Shown one piece after another: positions 1-4,723 of a stretch of 5,141 nucleotides of DNA. The translations under genes were made by a program, and so were the position numbers. The notes beneath the pieces were generated by a model. The model searched no databases, had not been told where the DNA came from, and saw nothing but the letters and a program-made list of their open reading frames with translations. The stretch lies in NCBI GenBank assembly GCA_013214885.1, contig JABSRS010000269.1, positions 1 to 5,141 of the forward strand, written 5' to 3'. Within the stretch, counting starts at the first letter, position 1, and every line of letters begins with the position of its first letter. The DNA is from Gammaproteobacteria bacterium (GTDB taxonomy: Bacteria > Pseudomonadota > Gammaproteobacteria > Enterobacterales > Psychrobiaceae).

Positions 1-69
1 GTAAATCGGCAATAATACCGTAAGTATAATTGCCGCGATCCCTGGTAGTAGGTAGTTATTATTGTTCAT
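1..69 (-). CDS. Hypothetical membrane protein, N-terminal fragment running off the left edge
   Basis: An ATG at 69-67 on the minus strand opens 23 codons that stay open to the edge of the window. The peptide starts MNNNNYLLPG and continues with an uninterrupted hydrophobic run (IAAIILTVLLPIY), which looks like the first transmembrane helix of an inner-membrane protein. A GGAG Shine-Dalgarno sits about ten bases before the ATG, which supports the start. The gene lies 49 bases downstream of the small Cro/C1-type regulator on the same strand, so the two are probably co-transcribed. YozG-type regulators are often encoded beside small membrane proteins (DUF2975 is the usual one), and this fragment could be such a partner. 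The fragment is too short to name the family. Confidence 0.6.
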   Translation of the reverse strand, partial: MNNNNYLLPGIAAIILTVLLPIY

Positions 70-118
70 CGGTGTTTCTCCAGCTGTATTCTATTGGTTG
101 GGTGTCAAACAAATCGTT

Positions 119-325
119 TTACTCTGGAACATATTCCAATATATCGCCAGGCTGACAATTAAGCTCTTGGCAAATTGAAGCAAGGGTCGAAAAACGGATT
201 GCTTTAACCTTTCCTGTTTTTAAAAGAGATAAATTGGTCATCGAAATACCAATTCGTTGGGATAATTCTTTAAGAGAGACTTTGTTCTTAGCCATCTCAA
301 TGTCGAGGTGTATTTGTATATTCAT
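119..325 (-). CDS. Small Cro/C1-type (YozG-like) helix-turn-helix transcriptional regulator
   Basis: This 68-residue protein is a single-domain DNA-binding regulator of the XRE/Cro-C1 superfamily and should act in the cytoplasm. The helix-turn-helix covers roughly residues 14-50: LKELSQRIGIS is helix 2 and the turn, and MTNLSLLKTGKVKAIRFSTL holds the recognition helix and the basic stretch after it. The end, CQELNCQPGDILEYVPE, matches the family signature (LxCQPGDILEY) that I know from YozG-like proteins, and the length is full for the family. The ATG at 325 gives the usual N-terminus (a short strand, MNIQIHLDIE, before MAKNK), so it is preferred over the internal Met11, although no Shine-Dalgarno precedes it. 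The gene lies upstream of a membrane-protein gene on the same strand and probably represses its own operon through repeats in its promoter. Its regulon and signal are unknown. Confidence 0.9.
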   Translation of the reverse strand: MNIQIHLDIEMAKNKVSLKELSQRIGISMTNLSLLKTGKVKAIRFSTLASICQELNCQPGDILEYVPE

Positions 326-360
326 GTGATTAGAATAGAACTGTATTTTATGTTTATCAA
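326..360 (-). promoter_or_regulatory. Predicted sigma-70 promoter of the HTH gene, possibly leaderless
   Basis: Read on the minus strand, TTGATA (360-355) is followed after exactly 17 bases by TATTCT (337-332), a good -35/-10 pair. Only six bases separate the -10 box from the ATG at 325, so transcription would begin at or next to the A of the start codon. That fits the lack of a ribosome binding site before this ATG. The -35 box overlaps the first of three GATAAAC repeats. The call rests on consensus matching only. Confidence 0.45.
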
Positions 361-383
361 GGTTTATCTTACGTTTATCGTAA
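352..383. promoter_or_regulatory. Candidate operator: three helically phased heptamer repeats and an inverted repeat
   Basis: The heptamer GTTTATC (GATAAAC on the minus strand) occurs at 352-358, 362-368 and 373-379, with start-to-start spacings of 10 and 11 bases, so all copies face the same side of the helix. The third copy lies within a perfect inverted repeat, TTACG-tttat-CGTAA (369-383). The block starts at the -35 box of the HTH gene and extends upstream, where an autorepressor would be expected to bind. The repeats are seen directly; the identity of the binding protein is inferred from position. Confidence 0.5.
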
Positions 384-443
384 AATATTATGATTTTAGT
401 AACTTATATACCGAGTTATTTCGCGAAGAATAAGGCAGACTAG

Positions 444-472
444 TTGACGCTATCAGGTCAAACGTTTAATCT
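444..472 (+). promoter_or_regulatory. Weak sigma-70-like promoter with an inverted repeat over its -35 box
   Basis: TTGACG (444-449) is a five-of-six match to a -35 box, followed after 17 bases by TAATCT (467-472), a poor -10 box. The -35 box overlaps a perfect inverted repeat, TTGAC-gctatcag-GTCAA (444-461), whose arms lie about 13 bases apart and could form an operator. It would drive the secreted-protein gene that begins near 614. The rest of the divergent intergenic stretch (384-443 and 473-613) is AT-rich and shows nothing further that I can name. Confidence 0.3.
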
Positions 473-613
473 ATTTTATCCGTGAGTCCTGATGTCGAAT
501 TTACGCAAGAGATTGATTCAATTTTAGTAATACATATCAGTATAACTTGTCAAAAATTAGGCCTAATTATCATTAAAACAAGCGAAAAATCGGGTATCAC
601 CATTAAATTCACG

Positions 614-985
614 ATGCTATCAATGGCAATGCTGCTGTGCGGCCTGCTATTTCTTGTTACTAATTCCTTCGCGAATACTGCTGATAGTTACGTTGATAGT
701 TACGTTGAAAATAGCGGCTACACCCTGACCTTAAACTCATCCAAATCGCCTGCAACCTCATCATCCACTTATTCAGCAAGTACCTTTGAGCATAACCGAC
801 AGGCTGCCCAATGGTTTATGGCGGAGCTTGTTGATAATCTACAATCCGTACCTGCTGCCGATAAATATTTATTGGCAACAACAATCCCTCCCGAATGGTT
901 TCTTGCTCCTGTGACGACCAAACATCGTCTTGCTGGCTGGAAAGACGCCAATCTAATCTACAAAGCAAAACAAAAAACGCCCTAA
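614..985 (+). CDS. Small exported protein of unknown function
   Basis: I do not recognise this 123-residue protein. From the ATG at 614 it begins with a typical Sec signal peptide: a hydrophobic core (LSMAMLLCGLLFLVT, residues 2-16) ends at NSFA, giving probable cleavage after Ala20. The mature part has a Ser/Thr-rich, probably flexible segment (about residues 36-57), then a more ordered C-terminal half (FEHNRQAAQWFMAELVDNLQ, then PPEWFLAP and HRLAGWKDANLIYKAK). The frame stays open back to a GTG at 482, but that would put 44 unlikely residues before the signal peptide, so the later start is preferred. ATGs at 623 and 629 are equally possible and none has a clear ribosome binding site. A 12-base tandem duplication at 683-706 doubles the residues DSYV. 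It lies 83 bases upstream of the S41 peptidase gene, also exported, and the two may form an operon. Confidence 0.65.
   Translation: MLSMAMLLCGLLFLVTNSFANTADSYVDSYVENSGYTLTLNSSKSPATSSSTYSASTFEHNRQAAQWFMAELVDNLQSVPAADKYLLATTIPPEWFLAPVTTKHRLAGWKDANLIYKAKQKTP
683..706 (+). repeat. Perfect 12-base tandem duplication inside the small exported protein gene
   Basis: GATAGTTACGTT occurs twice in direct succession at 683-694 and 695-706. It is in frame and adds a second DSYV tetrapeptide just after the predicted signal-peptide cleavage site. It looks like a recent slippage event, and copy number may differ among relatives. Confidence 0.85.
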
Positions 986-1003
986 TATAAACCTTATCTA
1001 TTA

Positions 1004-1017
1004 TTTACGATTTACGA
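1004..1017 (+). repeat. Tandem TTTACGA heptamer in the 986-1068 intergenic gap
   Basis: TTTACGA is repeated back to back at 1004-1010 and 1011-1017 and is followed by TTTT. It lies between the small exported protein gene and the S41 peptidase gene. It could be a protein-binding site or simple slippage; nothing else in this gap identifies a promoter. Confidence 0.5.
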
Positions 1018-1068
1018 TTTTCTCGGCCACTTTGCGCCACAATTTTAGATTTTAATAAGGTTTACCCC

Positions 1069-2060
1069 ATGAATATAAAGACCAAAAACAGCGGTTTTCT
1101 CGCACTGATTTGTTGTGTGTTTTTCATTTTGTTATCAGGATTAACGCTGCAAGCACAAGCCAGTGAACAAGCGCTCACTAAAGAAACCGTCAGAGATTTA
1201 ATCAATAAGACGTTTATTGTGATGCAAGACAATTATATAGAACCCGATGTGGTACAAAACTTAAAAGCCATAATACTTAATCGTTTAGAACTTAATAAGT
1301 ATTCAAACTTGGAATCACTTGCCGATTACGCCAGCGTTGTCGGCGGCGATATTCGCAAGATATCAGGTGATAATCATTTAAGCTTATATACCGTTAATTC
1401 ATCAGAAAAAATCACCCATTTCCTGTCTCATAAAAAGGCAAGCTAACGTATAATTACGCCTTTGAGGAGGTTCGCTATCTTGATGGCAATATTGGTTACC
1501 TTAAGTTTAATAAATTTGATCCTGATGAGAGTGCCACCGATGTAGTCGATGCTGCGTTCGAGTTCCTTAAAAATAGCGATGGCATGATTATCGACTTACG
1601 CGACACCGTTGGCGGCTCGCCATTGTTAGCGCAGTTTATACTCGGGTATTTTTTTCCACCCAACACCCCTTTATGGGAAGTTGTTGATCATGAAAACAAA
1701 AGAATTAACGCCGTTATCGCAATGGAACATGCGGGACACAAAAAATTTCAAGCTGATTATCCCGTATGGTTACTGACAAGCAGGAATTCAGCAAGCGCTA
1801 CCGAGATATTCATTGGGGTAATGCAAGCCAACAAAAAAGCCATAGTGGTAGGATCAACCACAGCAGGCGCTGGTTTTTATGTCGGGGTGCGTCAAATAAC
1901 TCCAGAATTAGTGTTTCGTATTTCATTGTCAAAACCCGTCATTTCGGCCAATCAAATGAATTGGGAAAAAACAGGTATTAAGCCAGATATTGAAGTGCCA
2001 GCAATGGATGCAATGTCGTACGCTATCAAAGCAATATCTGAGACGCTACGCCCAAGATAG
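1069..2060 (+). pseudogene. S41-family exported serine peptidase, broken by a one-base frameshift
   Basis: S41 peptidases (Ctp/tail-specific and IRBP-like proteins) are exported serine proteases. The first frame (1069-1446, 125 residues, stop TAA at 1444) has a signal peptide (hydrophobic residues 10-28, QAQA before the likely cleavage) and the helical N-terminal domain, including SGDNHLSLY. The second frame continues at about 1437, reads NYAFEEV, then DGNIGYLKFNKFD, the conserved IIDLRDTVGGSP, the catalytic-serine motif NSASATE, GSTTAGAG and the C-terminal GIKPDIEV. Inserting one base in the A-run at 1432-1436 joins them into one 330-residue protein with the nucleophile near Ser243, a reasonable length for an IRBP-like member. 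The frame change must fall between 1432 and 1446, because the second frame is closed by TAA at 1431. AAGG eight bases before the ATG is a fair ribosome binding site. Alternatives are a sequencing error in the homopolymer or -1 recoding; the site T-AAA-AAG is not the canonical slippery heptamer. Confidence 0.88.
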
Positions 2061-2072
2061 CAATTTTATATC

Positions 2073-2108
2073 GCGATTTTTGGTCAACGATGAAATGCTG
2101 AAAATCGC
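2073..2108 (+). terminator. Possible weak terminator hairpin after the S41 gene
   Basis: GCGATTTT (2073-2080) and AAAATCGC (2101-2108) are perfect 8-base complementary arms around a 20-base loop, starting 12 bases after the peptidase stop codon. The stem is AT-rich, the loop is large and no T-run follows, so it is a weak terminator at best. The palindrome ATCGCGAT (2070-2077) overlaps the left arm. Confidence 0.25.
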
Positions 2109-2180
2109 TGATTTAAGTAACTCACTCAACGCTGAAGGTGTATAGTACCGCCAGTATTTCTAACTAGATAGATCAACGAT

Positions 2181-3023
2181 ATGTCCAACTACTACCTTCA
2201 CACATCAAATGCTCAACAGGCACTGGATGCTATCAAAAAAGGGCAGTCCAGCGTTCGGCTTTCCACCGATCTTAATATTTCGGAGCAGGACTTTTCCTTA
2301 ATTGATCAGTGCCTAGTGCTCGACGAAGATAACCAACTTTCGATTAGCCAGCTAAAAAAAATCGTCAAAAAGACCCAACGAATTTACCTTTGTTGCGATG
2401 GCGATATCGATCCGCTTGAAGACCGTAGCTCTGGTTACTACAAACTCGCTCCCACGGCTGGCGCACCACTACTAGAGATTAGCGGCGTCAAGATGCATAT
2501 CTCCAAAGGGACAGATCCCTTTATTAGTGCTTCTGAAATGGCTCAACAAGCAGTGTGTAAGGGTGACAAGGTATTAGATTGTTGTAGTGGACTTGGCTAT
2601 GCTGCCATCTCAGCCCATCGAATTGGTGCAAGCGAAGTGCTCACCATCGAGCTAAGCCCGCAAGTCATGGGGCTACGCGCGCAGAATCCTTGGTCAAAAG
2701 ATTTGTCGAATGAGGGAATTGTCCAAAAACAAGGCAGTAGCTATGAGCTTATTCGCACCATGGCTGATAGTTCATTCGATTCGGTCATTCACGATCCACC
2801 GCGTTTTTCCCTAGCTGGCGAGCTCTATAGTGAAGAGTTCTACCGTGAAATCTACCGAGTACTGCAACACGGCGGACGGCTTTTTCATTACACTGGCAAT
2901 CCACACATGATCAAGAAAGGCAGCAGCTTTGTCGATGGCGTCATCCGCAGGCTTAAAGCCGCTGGTTTCAAGCGCGTGGAAAAAGTCGAGCATCTGATGG
3001 GCGTCAGAGCAGAGAAAAAATAA
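2181..3023 (+). CDS. Class I SAM-dependent methyltransferase resembling an archaeal family (COG2521-like)
   Basis: This 280-residue cytoplasmic protein should transfer a methyl group from S-adenosylmethionine; the substrate is unknown. Residues 1-100 form an N-terminal domain without a motif I can name. The Rossmann-like domain follows: motif I is VLDCCSGLGYAA (131-142), the acidic residue that contacts the SAM ribose is probably Glu157 (TIELSP), and motif IV is IHDPPRFS (203-210). DPPR-type motifs are typical of methyltransferases acting on nitrogen or carbon of nucleic-acid bases, which suggests an RNA substrate. The stretches SKGTDPFISA (108-117), NPWSKDL (169-175), DPPRFSLAGELYSEEFYREI and GGRLFHYTGNP (231-241) are, from memory, the signature of a predicted methyltransferase family known chiefly from archaea. 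The ATG at 2181 has no strong ribosome binding site; no better start is visible. It stands alone, 120 bases after the peptidase and convergent with the next gene. Confidence 0.88.
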   Translation: MSNYYLHTSNAQQALDAIKKGQSSVRLSTDLNISEQDFSLIDQCLVLDEDNQLSISQLKKIVKKTQRIYLCCDGDIDPLEDRSSGYYKLAPTAGAPLLEISGVKMHISKGTDPFISASEMAQQAVCKGDKVLDCCSGLGYAAISAHRIGASEVLTIELSPQVMGLRAQNPWSKDLSNEGIVQKQGSSYELIRTMADSSFDSVIHDPPRFSLAGELYSEEFYREIYRVLQHGGRLFHYTGNPHMIKKGSSFVDGVIRRLKAAGFKRVEKVEHLMGVRAEKK

Positions 3024-3051
3024 ACTCGGGACTAAAGCGTTGCTAGGCTAG

Positions 3052-3086
3052 AGCTTGCTGTATTCTTTTGCAGTGAGCTATATTTT
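3052..3086 (+). terminator. Hairpin between convergent genes, likely terminator for the methyltransferase
   Basis: AGCTTGCTG (3052-3060) pairs over nine positions with CAGTGAGCT (3071-3079), two of them G-U wobbles, around a 10-base loop, and is followed by ATATTTT. In RNA from the plus strand the stem is continuous. In RNA from the minus strand the two wobbles become A-C mismatches, so it should act mainly on the methyltransferase transcript. It begins 28 bases after that stop codon. Confidence 0.45.
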
Positions 3087-3090
3087 CGCG

Positions 3091-3717
3091 TTATGTGTTG
3101 GTTCTATCTTGGCTTAGCCTTAACTGCTGAAATAACACCTCTTCACTATCGGTTATACTTTTCCGCTCAAGAAGTGCTTGTTTTTGATCAAGCAATAAAT
3201 CCATATGACCTTGAATTTTTTCATTTAAGGCATCTGCCTGATCTTTTCTAATCAAGCCTGCTTTTTCATTGTTCTTGACGTCATCTTTTGCTAGCTCGAA
3301 CAAATCCATCCTCATTTCAATACGTTTAACGTCGAGAAAATTAATCCCCAAACTATTGTATAAAATGGCGGTATTTATCTCATCAGGTTCAATGTTAACC
3401 TCGATAGGATAATCAGCAATGGCGTCGATATTGTTTTGTAGATAATCAAAAGGTTGTATATCTTTATTTGGTGCCTTAAACACGTCGAGTTGAGCATCGG
3501 CGGCTGTTTTAATTTGACTATACAAGGCTTTAATTTCAATAGGGTCGATATTAGAAATTCTATTGCCGAAACGTAATTCATTAATAGCATTAGCACTTGG
3601 TGTTTTATCTATGCTCTCAAGAGCAAATGCAAAAGTGTTAATAACATTGTTTGGTGTCGATTGTGCGTTTTGCCATTGCATTTTTTGGTTAAGATTGAGC
3701 GAAATCGATGAGGTCAC
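3091..3717 (-). CDS. Hypothetical cytoplasmic protein, helix-rich and acidic
   Basis: I do not recognise this 208-residue protein. It has no signal peptide or transmembrane segment, is acidic overall, and appears mostly helical. The C-terminal third (residues 130-185: RIEMRMDLFELAKDDVKNN, then EKAGLIRKDQADALNEKIQG and HMDLLLDQKQALLERK) has the heptad-like hydrophobic pattern of a helical hairpin or coiled coil. The N-terminus is polar and probably flexible. The start is the GTG at 3717, chosen because AAAGGAA (3729-3723 on the minus strand) lies six bases before it, the strongest ribosome binding site on this strand; Met13 inside the frame lacks one. The gene is convergent with the methyltransferase (67 bases between stop codons) and has no neighbour in its own direction, so it gives no functional context. 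It is probably a real gene because of its length, clear start signal and protein-like composition. Confidence 0.72.
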   Translation of the reverse strand: MTSSISLNLNQKMQWQNAQSTPNNVINTFAFALESIDKTPSANAINELRFGNRISNIDPIEIKALYSQIKTAADAQLDVFKAPNKDIQPFDYLQNNIDAIADYPIEVNIEPDEINTAILYNSLGINFLDVKRIEMRMDLFELAKDDVKNNEKAGLIRKDQADALNEKIQGHMDLLLDQKQALLERKSITDSEEVLFQQLRLSQDRTNT

Positions 3718-3722
3718 GATAA

Positions 3723-3729
3723 TTCCTTT
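3723..3729 (-). promoter_or_regulatory. Shine-Dalgarno fixing a GTG start
   Basis: On the minus strand the sequence AAAGGAA is followed after a few bases by GTG at 3717-3715. This strong ribosome binding site decides in favour of the GTG start of the 208-residue protein. Confidence 0.7.
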
Positions 3730-4063
3730 ATATTGACTAATAGTTCATTGTCGATCAACGCATAAAACGAGCCATAATATAGGTGAGTTAATGAGTGACG
3801 AAATGGGCATCATATTGTTTGATATGGTTTATATATGACTAATGATGACAAAAGTAGCGGCAAAAATTGCCACCTATTGATACGGCCGACTGCTAGACAC
3901 GACCCTTTAGTCACGACAGTTCCATGTTGGACATGCGCTGGTGCGTAATCGTGTAATAAAATTAGGCTCTATATTCTCAATATCTAGCTCGGTATCGCGC
4001 AAAAGTGAGACACAATATTAAGTTTCCGTATTTCCACATATTAATAGTTAGCATTATAACTGT

Positions 4064-4092
4064 TTGATTTTTGCCATAGGTAATAGTATTTT
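4064..4092 (+). promoter_or_regulatory. Possible sigma-70 promoter for the gene at 4186
   Basis: TTGATT (4064-4069) and TATTTT (4087-4092) are separated by 17 bases. Both are partial consensus matches in AT-rich sequence where chance matches are frequent. Transcription would start near 4099 and leave a leader of about 87 bases that includes the hairpin at 4110-4156. Confidence 0.3.
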
Positions 4093-4109
4093 ATTCGCAC
4101 ATTATTAAA

Positions 4110-4156
4110 TGTTAGCTGTAAATATTCCTGCCATAAACCTGGGATTTCAGCCTAAC
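4110..4156 (+). repeat. Inverted repeat in the leader of the gene at 4186
   Basis: GTTAGCTG (4110-4117) pairs with CAGCCTAAC (4148-4156) over eight base pairs with one bulged C. It ends 29 bases before the ATG at 4186. It may be a leader stem-loop; no riboswitch class is recognisable. The right arm includes GCCTAAC, which also fits the RYYYAAC form of an attC box, but no matching partner follows. Confidence 0.35.
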
Positions 4157-4185
4157 TAGAGTGGTTATATTTTCGGGGATTATCG

Positions 4186-4620
4186 ATGAAATCGACAACA
4201 GTTTTGAAAGTAGTATTAACTCTGAGCTTATTTGCAGCAATGCTGCTTTGGCAGAAAGAAGACAGATCCTCAACGAAGGATCTTATCAAAGAATGCCTGA
4301 CTTTGAATGATGTTGTTGCTAATGCAATTAAGAAGAATCAACTTAATAAAAACAGCGGAGCAGTCAGCGGAACAATCAACGGAATTAACCTTGTTAGTTA
4401 CCAGTACCAAAATTTCAAGAGTGGCTTCAAAGGCGTCTGCTCTGATAATCAATTCTCCTTTGCTAACGAAGAGATAATAGGCGTTAAAGACAATCAAAAC
4501 TTTATTTTTATTCAATCTAGTAGCACTCTATTTCCTGAGTCAAAAAAGTACAGTGAAAACATTTGGTATTCGTTAGTTAGCCCACAAAATATCGAGCTTT
4601 GGCTTAAAGAAAAAATTTGA
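4186..4620 (+). CDS. Small exported or membrane-anchored protein of unknown function
   Basis: I do not recognise this 144-residue protein. Its N-terminus, MKSTTVLKVV followed by LTLSLFAAMLLW (residues 11-22), is either a signal peptide or a single membrane anchor. No clear signal-peptidase site follows, so an anchored protein with a periplasmic domain is somewhat more likely. The exported part contains two cysteines (Cys37 and Cys85) that could form a disulfide, and its last two thirds are rich in beta-type alternation (GINLVSYQYQ, NQNFIFIQSSS), suggesting a small globular domain. GGGGA (4175-4179), six bases before the ATG, is a good ribosome binding site. The stop codon is only 11 bases before an attC-like inverted repeat, and the gene reads in the same direction as the NTF2-like gene beyond it, as in an integron cassette. 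Composition is AT-rich and similar to that of its downstream neighbour. Confidence 0.75.
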   Translation: MKSTTVLKVVLTLSLFAAMLLWQKEDRSSTKDLIKECLTLNDVVANAIKKNQLNKNSGAVSGTINGINLVSYQYQNFKSGFKGVCSDNQFSFANEEIIGVKDNQNFIFIQSSSTLFPESKKYSENIWYSLVSPQNIELWLKEKI

Positions 4621-4631
4621 CAAGCACCTCA

Positions 4632-4699
4632 ATCCAACAGCTAACACTGTGACATTTTCGAAAAAAACTGCGCCAGCACACCACTGGTTAGCGTTATGT
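4632..4699 (+). repeat. Candidate attC-like site (integron cassette recombination site)
   Basis: The outer ends are ATCCAAC (4632-4638), which fits RYYYAAC exactly, and GTTATGT (4693-4699), which fits GTTRRRY except at one base. Just inside them GCTAAC (4640-4645) pairs with GTTAGC (4687-4692); together AAC-(A)-GCTAAC and GTTAGC-GTT form nine base pairs with one extrahelical A, a feature known in attC sites. TGTG (4648-4651 region) and CACA may pair further in. The length, 68 bases, is within the known attC range (about 57-141). It begins 11 bases after one stop codon and ends 24 bases before the next ATG, as expected for cassettes. The missing five-base inner spacers and the absence of an integrase or second clear site keep this tentative; a plain hairpin or terminator is the alternative. 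Confidence 0.4.
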
Positions 4700-4723
4700 G
4701 AATCATCCAACTTGGAGTTATTG

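Larger units (their letters stand above)
3730..4185. other. Long intergenic stretch without a convincing gene
   Basis: No frame on either strand carries a convincing protein here. From about 3855 to 3955 the sequence is visibly richer in G and C than its flanks and holds short inverted repeats: GGCAA-aaa-TTGCC (3859-3871) and CATGT-tgg-ACATG (3923-3935). All frames through it are interrupted by stops, so it may be a decayed gene or the remnant of an inserted element, but I cannot name it. From about 3960 to 4185 the sequence is AT-rich and contains a possible promoter and hairpin leading to the gene at 4186. There are also short repeats of GTTAGC (4048-4053 and 4110-4115). Confidence 0.6.

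Noticed and set aside
482..613. N-terminal extension of the small exported protein from a GTG at 482
   Set aside because: It would place 44 residues before an obvious signal peptide, overlaps the predicted promoter end, and has no ribosome binding site.
769..951. Minus-strand open frame of 60 residues
   Set aside because: It is the antisense shadow of the exported-protein gene, with no ribosome binding site and no protein-like features.
1431..1438. Canonical A-AAA-AAG slippery heptamer in the S41 gene
   Set aside because: Only five A's are present and the base before them is T, so the canonical tandem-slippage motif is not met.
1766..1981. Plus-strand open frame of 71 residues inside the S41 gene
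   Set aside because: It overlaps the peptidase catalytic region in another frame; the peptidase motifs explain this DNA.
2811..2993. Minus-strand open frame of 60 residues
   Set aside because: It is antisense to the conserved C-terminal part of the methyltransferase.
3088..3097. GCGTTATGTG, identical to the ten bases at 4691-4700, as a second attC end
   Set aside because: Ten-base matches are expected by chance in a window of this size, and no convincing R''/L'' partner lies upstream; the local hairpin is better explained as a terminator.
3375..3596. Minus-strand open frame of 73 residues
   Set aside because: It lies in another frame of the 208-residue gene, which has the better start signal.
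3791..3838. 15-codon plus-strand micro-ORF with AGGTGAG shortly before the ATG
   Set aside because: It is too short and featureless to support as a gene; such ORFs are common by chance.
4270..4515. Minus-strand open frame of 81 residues
   Set aside because: It is antisense to the exported protein at 4186, which has a good ribosome binding site and an N-terminal signal.
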